15,124 bases of DNA from JBDHXE01 sp035445085 (GTDB lineage Bacteria > Bacteroidota > Ignavibacteria > Kapaibacteriales > UBA2268), in contig DAOMQA010000032.1 in assembly GCA_035445085.1 (NCBI GenBank), positions 1 through 15,124 of the forward strand, given 5' to 3'. The first letter of the stretch is position 1; each line of letters starts with the position of its first letter. The notes below the pieces were generated by a model that saw nothing but the letters and a program-made list of their open reading frames with translations, had not been told where the DNA came from and searched no databases. Below, piece after piece: positions 1 through 6,825 of the stretch. A program made the position numbers and the translations under genes.

Positions 1-184
1 TAGTATTTTTTGGGGACATTTACAAAAAATATTCATATTAGCATCAAAAAAGATGCAGAAACTTGGTAGTTGTACGGGGTCGCCCCTAAAATGGCGCATA
101 ACGGGGCGCTGTATTGGCGAAGTGGCGGAATTTTTAGCACAAAACTACCATTTTACAACGGTGTTTTTAGTCACTATAATTATA
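1..184. other. Left intergenic flank with structured repeat-like element
   Basis: No convincing gene is visible. Positions 4-69 could be the tail of a reading frame entering from the left and ending at TAG 67-69, but nothing recognisable is encoded. From about 64 to 150 the sequence is clearly more GC-rich than its surroundings and can fold. TGGTAGTT (64-71) pairs with AACTACCA (143-150), and inside it CGCCCC (81-86) pairs with GGGGCG (103-108). A small hairpin GCATC-A6-GATGC lies at 41-56. The GGCGAAGTGGCGGAA-type core reminds me of dispersed intergenic repeats common in Bacteroidota genomes; that is recollection, not a search. A short open frame from ATG 91 runs into the IS and is probably incidental to the repeat. 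Confidence 0.4.
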
Positions 185-186
185 TA

Positions 187-209
187 AAGTCTAACAAATA
201 ACTACACAA
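187..209 (+). repeat. Left terminal inverted repeat of the IS630 element
   Basis: This 23-bp end begins AAGTCTA directly after the TA at 185-186. Compared with the reverse complement of 1300-1322 it has five mismatches, all between repeat positions 8 and 16. Confidence 0.75.
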
Positions 210-225
210 TTAATAAAAAATATCT

Positions 226-233
226 TATATTTG
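226..233 (+). promoter_or_regulatory. Possible Bacteroidota-type -7 box for the transposase
   Basis: TATATTTG matches the TAnnTTTG consensus of the Bacteroidota primary sigma factor. It lies 28 bases before the transposase ATG at 261, inside the IS. No clear TTTG-type -33 box is visible at the expected distance, so the assignment rests on the single box. Confidence 0.4.
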
Positions 234-760
234 CATATTTAAAATATACGGGTAACAGAAATGGCAAAATCAAGATTGGCGGTAACTAGATTAACAGCCG
301 AGGAAATCTCCACACTTTTACGAAAAGATGAGAAATATATGATAGGTGTCAGATTATACGCAGTCTATCAAATAGCCAAAGGTGCAGTATCTCGTGATTT
401 AGAACGAATATACAATGTAAGTTTCAAATCAGTCTGTAACTGGGTAAATGAATTTAATGCCCATGGAATAGAAGGTTTAAAGGATACACCAAAAAGCGGT
501 AGACCACCAAGACTTGGTAAAGAAGAGAAAGAATCTCTTAAATTATTGATACTCAACGAAGACCCTTCATCATATAATTACAATACATCAACCTGGACAG
601 GTCCAATACTAATAGACTATATTGAAAAAAAATATGGAATAAAGTATAAAAAAGCTCAAATATATAACATAATTAAATCCTTAGATTTAAGTTATCAAAA
701 AAGTAAAGGAAAATATCCTGAAGTAGATCAAGAAAAAAGGTCAATATTTACCGACGAGTT

Positions 761-768
761 AAAAAAAA
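761..768 (+). other. A8 run at first transposase frame break
   Basis: Eight consecutive A residues lie where the reading frame must move +1 (equivalent to losing one A) to continue from the helix-turn-helix part into the DDE part. The original frame stops at 777-779. Runs of this length are prone to polymerase slippage and to sequencing error. Confidence 0.7.
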
Positions 769-1119
769 CTAGAAACTAAAATAAGCCAAGAGGTAATACT
801 CTATGAAGATGAATGCAGTTTATCAAATACCTGTACTTTGTCATACAGTTGGGGTAAAAAAGGGAATCAGCCAGTTGTCCGACAAAAACAAAACCGTAGG
901 GAAAGGCAAACACTCTTCGGATGTGTAGAGCCAGAAACAGGAAGGGTTATTGTAAAACGTGCTGAGAAAGGCAATTCCGAAACATTTAAAAGATATTTAA
1001 AAAAAGTTGTGCATGAATATAAAGATAAAAAGGTAATTATGATACTTGATAACGTTAGGTACCATCATGCAAGAATGCTAAAACAATTTTTAGAAAATCA
1101 CAAAAATAAAATTGAATTA

Positions 1120-1128
1120 TTTTTTTTT
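1120..1128 (+). other. T9 run at second transposase frame break
   Basis: Nine consecutive T residues separate the frame carrying the second catalytic Asp from the frame carrying LPAYSPDLNPMERIW. Dropping one T restores the family-typical order. It is the same sense of change as at the A8 run. Confidence 0.7.
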
Positions 1129-1299
1129 ACCGGCATATTCTCCTGATTTAAATCCAATGGAAAGAATTTGGTGGTATATGAGAAAGAAAATTACTCATAA
1201 TAGATTTATTAATTCTTTAAAAGAAAGAATATCCTGGTTTTGGAAACTTTTTTCTCAATTAAATAAAGCAAATGAATTAGGTAAAAATCTATGCAATAT

Positions 1300-1322
1300 T
1301 TGTGTAAATATATAATAGACTT
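1300..1322 (-). repeat. Right terminal inverted repeat of the IS630 element
   Basis: The reverse complement begins AAGTCTA next to the TA at 1323-1324 and ends TACACAA like the left end. It provides the stop codon region of the last transposase frame (TAA at 1313-1315). Confidence 0.75.
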
Positions 1323-1324
1323 TA

Positions 1325-2335
1325 TTTAATGAAGATGGAAGTTCAAGCCCAAAATATGCAGAATCAATTATTTCTGAAAATGACGACCTAAACGAATATC
1401 TTAAATCAAGATTTAAAAAGCCATTTGAAAAACCATATATCACTGTTTCCGTAGATATTATGAGCACTGGAGTTGATATACCATGTGTTCGGTTCATAAG
1501 TTTTGCTGCGCTTACAAAGTCAGTTGGTAAATATATTCAGATGATAGGTCGTGGTACACGTCTTGACCCTCACAAAAGCGGTAAGTTCAGTTTTCGTGTT
1601 CTTGATTTTGTTGGATTATGCAAGAAAATGGAAGATAATGGAAAAGGCACTAAAAAACGCAATACTAAAATATATACTGGGAAAGAAGGCGGTGGCGGTG
1701 GTGGATACGACCCTAACGGAGAATATTTTATTATTGACAATCCAGACCCAGAAAATATGATTGAAAGAGTGTTCATTCATGGCGATAATATCAAGATTAT
1801 TGATAATATTCCGATTGATAAAGCTCGTGAAATTTTTGAAGAAGAAATGCGTAAAGCCAATGATGAAATTATAAAAGAGATTCAGTTGAAGGTTCAATCA
1901 AATAATAATTATGCGCCTACCGAAGATGAACTTGAAAAACTTGATGAATTCATTAAGAATCCTAATATTTATTTAGATGAAGGTAATCTAAAGAAAATGT
2001 ATGATTACCCCGAAGGTTCTAATTGGGACTTCATGTTGCATGTATTAGGTATCAAGAAAATTCCAACACCTAAAGAAAGAATCGAAAAAGGGTATTTAGA
2101 TTATATCTCAACTTACAATTTTTCTGATAGTGAAATTAAAGTTCTAAAGAGGCTTAAAGACATATTTGCATCTAATGTTCAGAGCCACTCAAAAATTGAT
2201 ATTGGCACAATATTTGCCAATCCAATTTATGAAAGAATTTTAGGTCGTAAATCAGAAGTAGAAAAAGTATTTGGCGGTAGATTCAACCAAATAATAAATG
2301 ATTTAACAAATAATTTAAGAATAACAGTAAGTTAG
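1325..2335 (+). pseudogene. hsdR: Type I restriction enzyme R subunit (HsdR, EcoEI-like), 5'-truncated
   Basis: The open frame begins at the IS right boundary, where an in-frame TAG lies at 1316-1318 inside the IS, and runs 336 codons to TAG 2333-2335. It retains superfamily 2 helicase motif V (STGVDIP, about codon 1463) and motif VI (QMIGRGTRL, about 1538-1562). These are followed by a C-terminal helical region of the kind found in EcoEI-type R subunits. Intact HsdR proteins are about 800-1100 residues with an N-terminal nuclease domain (PD-(D/E)xK) and the Walker A/DEAH motifs, all absent here. A GGGGGGY glycine run follows the helicase part. No hsdM or hsdS is present in the window. ATG 1460 could start a shorter product, but it would begin inside motif V and should not be active. 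Confidence 0.85.
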
Positions 2336-2360
2336 ATAAATTTTAAAATAGGTCAGTAAG

Positions 2361-3200
2361 ATGATTGATAGTAAAGATAAAGAAGTAAAAGGTTGCATTT
2401 ATTATGATAAGATTATACCTGAGGGTTGCTATCCATTCTGGTTTGTTTCAGAAGAAGAATATAATCTAATTCGCATAGGACAAAATCGAAATATTAATCC
2501 GAATTGTCATTTGTTTTTCAAACCAAAAGAATACTTAGATTCTTATACTTTAATCGGGAATATTGGTAAACTCGAAAATATTGACTGGAAGGGATTCAAA
2601 AATGAAAAAGGGATTGTGCCAACTAAACCATACTTACTTGAAACTTATCCAAATGATTGTACTTTTCTTAATGAACACTTAGCAAAAAAAGATGTTTACT
2701 TCACTTTTGACCATATAACATTATGGAAACTGGAAAATGTGGTTCAATCGAAACCGTTGCTTTTAACATTAAGAAAAATTGAACAAAAAAGAATTACAAA
2801 AAAGAACTCTGCTTTTATGATAATGCCATTTGCTTATCCCTCATTAAATTCTTTATATTATGGTATTAAAGAATATCTTAAATCAGTTATGAATATCGAA
2901 TTGAAAAGAGCTGATGAATTCCTTGAAAATGATATTGTTGTAGAAACAATTTATAGAGAAATTGAACAATCAGAATTTTTAATTGCTGATACAACATTTG
3001 AAAACAAAAATGTTTTCTATGAAATCGGTTATGCAGCAGCATTAAACAAAGAAATTATTTCAATTCAGGACTTTTGTATTTCTAAAAGTGTATATTTTGA
3101 CCGAACTCATATAAGACATCTCAATTATAAAATTGATACTCTTGAAAGTTTTTACTCGGATTTGAAAAATACAATAATTGCAATAAGGTTGAAACCATGA
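2361..3200 (+). CDS. Protein with C-terminal 2-deoxyribosyltransferase-like (DRHyd/SLOG-type) domain
   Basis: A 279-residue soluble protein with no signal peptide or membrane segment. Residues 1-148 form an N-terminal domain I do not recognise, rich in aromatic residues. Residues 150-258 follow the pattern of nucleoside 2-deoxyribosyltransferase-like/TIR-like Rossmannoid proteins: FMIMPF at 152-157, RADEF at 183-187, then IADTTFENKNVFYEIGYA at 208-225. E221 in FYEIGYA corresponds to the conserved catalytic Glu of that superfamily, and FDRTH at 246-250 resembles the PFD element near the end. Such domains are proposed to cleave or bind nucleotides, and they occur in bacterial conflict systems as effectors or sensors. 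The gene starts 25 bp after the hsdR remnant and is followed by an OLD nuclease cluster, which fits a defence setting. The specific activity is inference. Confidence 0.7.
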   Translation: MIDSKDKEVKGCIYYDKIIPEGCYPFWFVSEEEYNLIRIGQNRNINPNCHLFFKPKEYLDSYTLIGNIGKLENIDWKGFKNEKGIVPTKPYLLETYPNDCTFLNEHLAKKDVYFTFDHITLWKLENVVQSKPLLLTLRKIEQKRITKKNSAFMIMPFAYPSLNSLYYGIKEYLKSVMNIELKRADEFLENDIVVETIYREIEQSEFLIADTTFENKNVFYEIGYAAALNKEIISIQDFCISKSVYFDRTHIRHLNYKIDTLESFYSDLKNTIIAIRLKP

Positions 3201-3301
3201 TAAAGACTATTTTTTATTCCTTTGTTTTTAATCAAACAGGTAGCAGTACTTTAAAGTTGAGGGCTAAGATGATTATTAAATTGAAAATATTTCGCAATTA
3301 A
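3197..3301 (+). CDS. Possible 34-residue small ORF overlapping the previous stop
   Basis: ATG 3197 overlaps the TGA of the previous gene in an ATGA junction, and the frame stays open for 34 codons to TAA 3299-3301. The peptide is basic and partly hydrophobic, with no recognisable motif. The only support is the translational-coupling geometry and the fact that it fills the gap to the next gene, so it may be spurious. Confidence 0.2.
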   Translation: MIKTIFYSFVFNQTGSSTLKLRAKMIIKLKIFRN

Positions 3302-3314
3302 ATTGAGATAAATT

Positions 3315-3773
3315 ATGGAACATCTTTATTATTTTTTGATAACATTAATTTTAATTCCTGTATCCCAATGGTTAATTAGTATTTGGATTAAAGCAAAGAT
3401 TGAAAGCAGTGTCAAGCATGATTTTAATGAAAAATTAGAAGCAATTAAGCATCAGCTTGATAAAAATCTCGAAGATTATAAATTTGAAATTGAAAGAAAT
3501 AAACAATCATCTAAAATAGCTGAATTCCTTTCATTTTGGGTTGAAGCAAAGCCAGATATTAATTCCGAAGATAGACAAAGATTGAATCAATTATCTTATG
3601 AAATGAGTCTATGGCTACCAGTGGAAATTTACAATGAACTTGCCAAAACTTTACAAAATATACCCGGTTCAAAAACAGCTAAAGATATACTAATTGGAAT
3701 AAGAAAAATCTATCATGGTTCTGATGATACTTTAAAAGCTGAAACTATCATTCATTGGGAGAAAAAAGCATGA
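3315..3773 (+). CDS. Small membrane-anchored coiled-coil protein, upstream partner of OLD nuclease
   Basis: A 152-residue protein. Residues 4-25 form one strongly hydrophobic segment (LYYFLITLILIPVSQWLI), consistent with a single transmembrane anchor. Residues 26-65 are charged and heptad-like (KIESSVKHDFNEKLEAIKHQ and onwards), a likely coiled coil. The remaining ~85 residues are a helical cytoplasmic domain without a known signature. Its stop overlaps the start of the OLD nuclease by 4 bp (ATGA at 3770-3773), so the two are probably translationally coupled and may act together. I do not recognise the family. A role as membrane tether, regulator or sensor of the nuclease is inference from adjacency. 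Confidence 0.65.
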   Translation: MEHLYYFLITLILIPVSQWLISIWIKAKIESSVKHDFNEKLEAIKHQLDKNLEDYKFEIERNKQSSKIAEFLSFWVEAKPDINSEDRQRLNQLSYEMSLWLPVEIYNELAKTLQNIPGSKTAKDILIGIRKIYHGSDDTLKAETIIHWEKKA

Positions 3774-5497
3774 AACTTAATAAAATAAAAATCCATAATT
3801 TCAGGTCAATTATTGATGGTGAATTTAATTTAGACAATTATTGTCTTCTTATCGGAGAAAATAATTCTGGCAAATCAACTATAATATCTGCTTTAAGAAT
3901 CTTGTATGAAGATTCCGGTATAAAATATTCTGACTCACGAGATTTTCCAAAAGTTGGTGCGAATGACAATGAAAGTTGGATTGAAATTGATTTTATGACT
4001 GCGTCAGATGAGCAGGAATTATTAAAAGATGATTATAAATCTTCTGATAATATTTTAAAGATTAGAAAATACTTTAAGCATGAAACACTGGTAAAAAGCA
4101 ATACCAGCAATATCTATGCTTACGAGAATGGTGTTTTATCAAATAATCAATTCTACGGTGCAAAAAATATTTCACAAGCAAAGATTGGAAGTATTATTTT
4201 TATTCCAGAAATTAGCACGGCTGATGAAAATTTAAAAATGTCGGGTCCCTCTCCATTTAGAGAGATGGTAAATTTTGTTGTAAATAAAATTACTGCAAAA
4301 AGCAAATCTTATGAAAAATTACAAACTGCTTTTGATACCTTTAATAATGACTTTAAATTTGAAAGTTTTGAAGAATATTCTCTGGACGGATTGAAACAAG
4401 ATATTAATGATTCTTTGAATGTTTGGGGTATAAATTTTGACATCAAAATCAATTCATTGAAACCACAAGATATGGTGAAAAATTTAGTTTCTCACGTTAT
4501 CCATGATAAGAATCTTGAAAATAAAGATGTGGAATTAAATACATTAGGGCAGGGATTACAAAGACATTTAATCTATACATTAATAAAATTATCTGCCAAA
4601 TATATCAGTGAGCCAGAGGCAAAAAAGAAAGATTTTAATCCGGATTTAACAATTATTCTATTTGAGGAACCAGAGGCGTTTCTACACCCATCCCAACAGG
4701 AACTATTGAATATCAGTTTAAGAACATTAGCAAATGAAGATAATCAGCAAATAATTATTACAACCCATTCACCAATTTTCATTTCCAAAAATGTAGAAGA
4801 ATTATCTGGTCTTGTAAAAATAACTAAAGAAAAAGCTATATCTATTTTAAATCAAATTTCAAGTAAATGCTTATCAGAGCTTTTTAACGATAATTTAGGT
4901 CTTTTCAATTTACTAAATTCTTTGTATAGTAATCCTATTACTACCGAAATAATTAAACAAGCTATAAAAAATAAGGTTGTAAAAGACCAAAATGAAATTG
5001 ATTTAATTAAAAATGGAGAGGAATTTAGATATTTACTTTATTTAAATTCCGAGAGAACAGAATTATTTTTTTCAAAGATGGTTATAATTTGTGAAGGTGC
5101 TTCTGAAAAAATATTTTTTGATTATTTGGTTAACAATATTTGGTATGATTTAAAAGAAAAAAATATTTACTTTCTGGATTCATTAGGTAAATTCAATATT
5201 CATAGGTTTATCCATTTACTTGGGAACTATGGTATTAAACATTCAGTATTAATGGATTCCGATAGAAATACCGATGTTCATCAAATAATAAATCAATATA
5301 TTGAACAACAAAAGAATAAGTTTACAAAAGAGATAAAATTCTTTACTATAGATTTAGAAGAATTTTTGGGAATAATAAAACCATCATCAAGACCTGACTT
5401 AAAGCCACTAAATATTATTACTGCTTTTAAAAAAGGCGAAATTGCACCAGAGAAAATCACAGAATTAAAAAACATTATTGACAGCTTAATTTTATAA
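3770..5497 (+). CDS. OLD-family ATP-dependent nuclease (ABC ATPase plus TOPRIM)
   Basis: With ATG 3770 as start (MKLNKIKIHNFRS) the protein is 575 residues. An in-frame ATG at 3755 would add five residues ahead of the usual family beginning and extend the overlap, so I prefer 3770. The ATPase domain shows Walker A GENNSGKST (29-37), an LGQG-type signature region, Walker B with FEEPEAFLHP (E299/E300) and the switch His in THSPIF (H333). The C-terminal TOPRIM domain shows E442-G-A-S-E446 and D496-S-D498, the acidic residues expected to bind metal for DNA cleavage. OLD proteins are typically phage-defence nucleases. The next gene is not a UvrD-type helicase, so this is not Gabija. The partner instead appears to be the small membrane protein just upstream. 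Confidence 0.9.
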   Translation: MKLNKIKIHNFRSIIDGEFNLDNYCLLIGENNSGKSTIISALRILYEDSGIKYSDSRDFPKVGANDNESWIEIDFMTASDEQELLKDDYKSSDNILKIRKYFKHETLVKSNTSNIYAYENGVLSNNQFYGAKNISQAKIGSIIFIPEISTADENLKMSGPSPFREMVNFVVNKITAKSKSYEKLQTAFDTFNNDFKFESFEEYSLDGLKQDINDSLNVWGINFDIKINSLKPQDMVKNLVSHVIHDKNLENKDVELNTLGQGLQRHLIYTLIKLSAKYISEPEAKKKDFNPDLTIILFEEPEAFLHPSQQELLNISLRTLANEDNQQIIITTHSPIFISKNVEELSGLVKITKEKAISILNQISSKCLSELFNDNLGLFNLLNSLYSNPITTEIIKQAIKNKVVKDQNEIDLIKNGEEFRYLLYLNSERTELFFSKMVIICEGASEKIFFDYLVNNIWYDLKEKNIYFLDSLGKFNIHRFIHLLGNYGIKHSVLMDSDRNTDVHQIINQYIEQQKNKFTKEIKFFTIDLEEFLGIIKPSSRPDLKPLNIITAFKKGEIAPEKITELKNIIDSLIL

Positions 5498-5510
5498 TTA
5501 AGGGAATCTT

Positions 5511-5579
5511 ATGTCAAAAGATTTAAATAAAGAAAATTTGTCAAAAAAAGTTAATGGACTAATAAAGGAAATATTATGA
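5511..5579 (+). CDS. Tiny ORF (22 residues) coupled to the next ORF
   Basis: ATG 5511 is preceded by AAGGGA, a plausible ribosome binding site, and follows the OLD stop by 13 bp. The peptide is lysine-rich (it starts MSKDLNKENL) and ends at TGA 5577-5579, overlapping the next ATG by 4 bp. It is either a leader-type small protein or the surviving start of a longer gene. There is no homology I can name. Confidence 0.35.
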   Translation: MSKDLNKENLSKKVNGLIKEIL

Positions 5580-5785
5580 GTTTAAGAATTATTAAATTAG
5601 GTAAAGATGTTTTCTCAACACGAAATGAAGTCATAAGGTTTTTTCAATCAACTGATAATTTCTGTTTACGAAATAATTTAGTAAATGGAAGATTTAAATT
5701 CACAAGGAACAAGATTACACCCAATGGACTTGATGTTGGTGATCATCTACTTTTTTCATATAATCGTGTAGAGGCTGACTTATGA
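5576..5785 (+). CDS. Short hypothetical protein, possibly a truncated gene
   Basis: A 69-residue frame starting in an ATGA overlap with the 22-codon ORF and ending in another ATGA (5782-5785). The sequence is soluble and mildly basic, with a GDHLLFSYNRVE stretch near its C-terminus and no signature I recognise. The overlap geometry at both ends suggests a real operon gene or a remnant of one. It is the last member of the nuclease cluster before a terminator-like hairpin. Confidence 0.4.
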   Translation: MSLRIIKLGKDVFSTRNEVIRFFQSTDNFCLRNNLVNGRFKFTRNKITPNGLDVGDHLLFSYNRVEADL

Positions 5786-5814
5786 GACAGCCCCACAAAT
5801 TGTTATTATTTTGA
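5782..5814 (+). other. 10-codon ORF at the end of the cluster, probable gene remnant
   Basis: ATG 5782 overlaps the preceding stop (ATGA) and the frame closes after ten codons at TGA 5812-5814. This looks like the start codon of a following gene whose body has been lost or shifted. The rest of the gap to 5865 is AT-rich and shows nothing clear. Confidence 0.2.
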
Positions 5815-5865
5815 ATTTAATATATCGAAGTTTAATGAATAAATCAATCAACAATAAAATGGAAA

Positions 5866-5894
5866 ATACCCCTTAAATATGGGTATAGTTTTTT
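5866..5894 (+). terminator. Rho-independent terminator-like hairpin
   Basis: ATACCC (5866-5871) pairs perfectly with GGGTAT (5881-5886) around a 9-nt loop and is followed by AG and six T residues (5889-5894). It sits after the nuclease cluster. Only 27 bases separate the T-run from the next start codon, so it could also act as a leader attenuator for the downstream operon. Confidence 0.6.
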
Positions 5895-5921
5895 AAATTA
5901 ATAATTATTATTGGAGATACT

Positions 5922-6815
5922 ATGGTCCTGCGTTTTATTTATTTGATAGCAATATCAATGATAATTTCTATCTGGCCTAATGATATTTTTGGTTTAGATA
6001 GTAATCATATTTTTCAAACAATTATTGATATTTATGACTACAATGATGATCAGAGTTTGGATACACTCATTGGTAAGTCAAATTTGGATATGATATTCGT
6101 TCCCACAAAAATAATTTGGGGTAAGGATACTACTGTTCATCCAAATCCAATAACCTACCCTAAGGTTATTTTTACAAGTTTTAATTATTCACAATGGGAA
6201 AATTTAAATGTTAGTTTTATGTTTGGAAAATTTAATAGGGATACAATTTCTGATATAATATTTATAAGTTCAGGTAAAATTAGGATTGATTCAGTTACAA
6301 CAAAAGATACATCTACAGCCATTATTCTTTTCGGTCAATGTGGTTTGGATACAATTTCTGACATAAATCTTAATACAATATTAATGAATCAATCATTTCC
6401 TTATAAAGCAAGACATCTTGTCCATGGCAACGATTTCAGAAATTGTGAATTACGAGGTGAGCCATACAGAACATATTATGAGCTGCCAAAGATTGATGAC
6501 GTATTAATACCCCCACCTTTATTTAAACATGCATGTCCAGGATGTGGTGAACAAATAAAAATTACAGCAAATATTTATCCTATCCCATCTAAAAACAATA
6601 TTAATATTGAATTTAATGGTTTAGAGCAGGGTGAGTATCAGATTCAGATTGTTGATTTAACTGGGAGATTGATATTAGAAAAGAAATTTATAGTAAATCA
6701 CGCATTTCATAAAGAAAATATTTTTTTCAAAGATATTTTGACAGGGACTTACTTAATGCTACTTTCGAATGAAGAAAGAACGATTCACAGTCAAAAATTT
6801 TTAATATCTCAATAG
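5922..6815 (+). CDS. Exported protein with T9SS C-terminal sorting domain
   Basis: A 297-residue protein. The hydrophobic N-terminus (residues 3-18) is a likely Sec signal peptide. Residues 95-150 contain two short FG-GAP-like units, FGKFNRDTISDI and FGQCGLDTISDI, encoded in part by an exact 15-bp direct repeat (6239-6253 and 6347-6361). A CPGC motif lies at 205-208. Residues 213-297 match the type IX secretion sorting domain pattern: NIYPIPSKNNINIEF, then GEYQIQIVDLTGRLI, then LTGTYLML and QKFLI at the extreme end. The protein should be carried across the outer membrane and released or attached at the surface. ATG 5922 follows TTGGAGA. The Rhs gene begins 10 bp after its stop, so they probably share a transcript. 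Its own function is unknown; a surface partner for the Rhs protein is inference. Confidence 0.8.
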   Translation: MVLRFIYLIAISMIISIWPNDIFGLDSNHIFQTIIDIYDYNDDQSLDTLIGKSNLDMIFVPTKIIWGKDTTVHPNPITYPKVIFTSFNYSQWENLNVSFMFGKFNRDTISDIIFISSGKIRIDSVTTKDTSTAIILFGQCGLDTISDINLNTILMNQSFPYKARHLVHGNDFRNCELRGEPYRTYYELPKIDDVLIPPPLFKHACPGCGEQIKITANIYPIPSKNNINIEFNGLEQGEYQIQIVDLTGRLILEKKFIVNHAFHKENIFFKDILTGTYLMLLSNEERTIHSQKFLISQ

Positions 6816-6825
6816 GGATGAATTT

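Larger units (their letters stand above)
261..1315 (+). pseudogene. IS630-family transposase, interrupted by two frameshifts
   Basis: The protein is readable in three consecutive pieces. The first, 261-779, is an N-terminal helix-turn-helix DNA-binding region of 172 residues. The second is open from 763 to 1146 and carries the first catalytic Asp in a YEDE motif (codon 808) and the second in LDN (codon 1048). The third, read up to 1315, carries the SPDLNPMERIW motif with the catalytic Glu (codon 1160). The DDE triad is therefore complete if the frames are joined. The shifts sit at an A8 run (761-768) and a T9 run (1120-1128). Removing one base from each restores a continuous protein of about 350 residues, the normal family length. 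This may be true decay, homopolymer sequencing error, or transcriptional slippage. Two breaks make a functional recoding signal less likely. Confidence 0.8.
187..1322 (+). mobile_element. IS630-family insertion sequence, 1136 bp
   Basis: The ends are defined by inverted repeats at 187-209 and 1300-1322, which match at 18 of 23 positions: AAGTCTA is perfect at the tips and ACACAA at the inner side. TA dinucleotides flank the element at 185-186 and 1323-1324, as expected for IS630/Tc1-mariner elements, which insert at TA and duplicate it. The interior encodes one transposase in three frames. The size of about 1.1 kb is normal for the family. The right end abuts a truncated hsdR, but the left flank is not hsdR, so this is not a clean insertion into an otherwise intact gene. 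Confidence 0.85.

Noticed and set aside
91..198. Short ORF from ATG 91 crossing into the IS
   Set aside because: It is generated by the structured repeat and ends inside the IS left end; no support as a gene.
761..1128. Programmed ribosomal frameshift in the transposase
   Set aside because: Two separate breaks, both needing the loss of one homopolymer base, are better explained by slippage, sequencing error or decay than by standard -1 recoding.
3755..3769. Upstream in-frame ATG as the start of the OLD nuclease
   Set aside because: It adds five residues before the family-typical MKLNKIKIHNFRS beginning and lengthens the overlap; ATG 3770 gives the ATGA coupling seen elsewhere in the cluster.
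3770..5785. Gabija defence system
   Set aside because: An OLD-type nuclease is present, but no UvrD-like helicase follows; only short ORFs do.
6239..6361. 15-bp direct repeat as a possible mobile or CRISPR-like repeat
   Set aside because: There are only two copies and both encode the same DTISD motif in protein repeats, so it reflects domain duplication.
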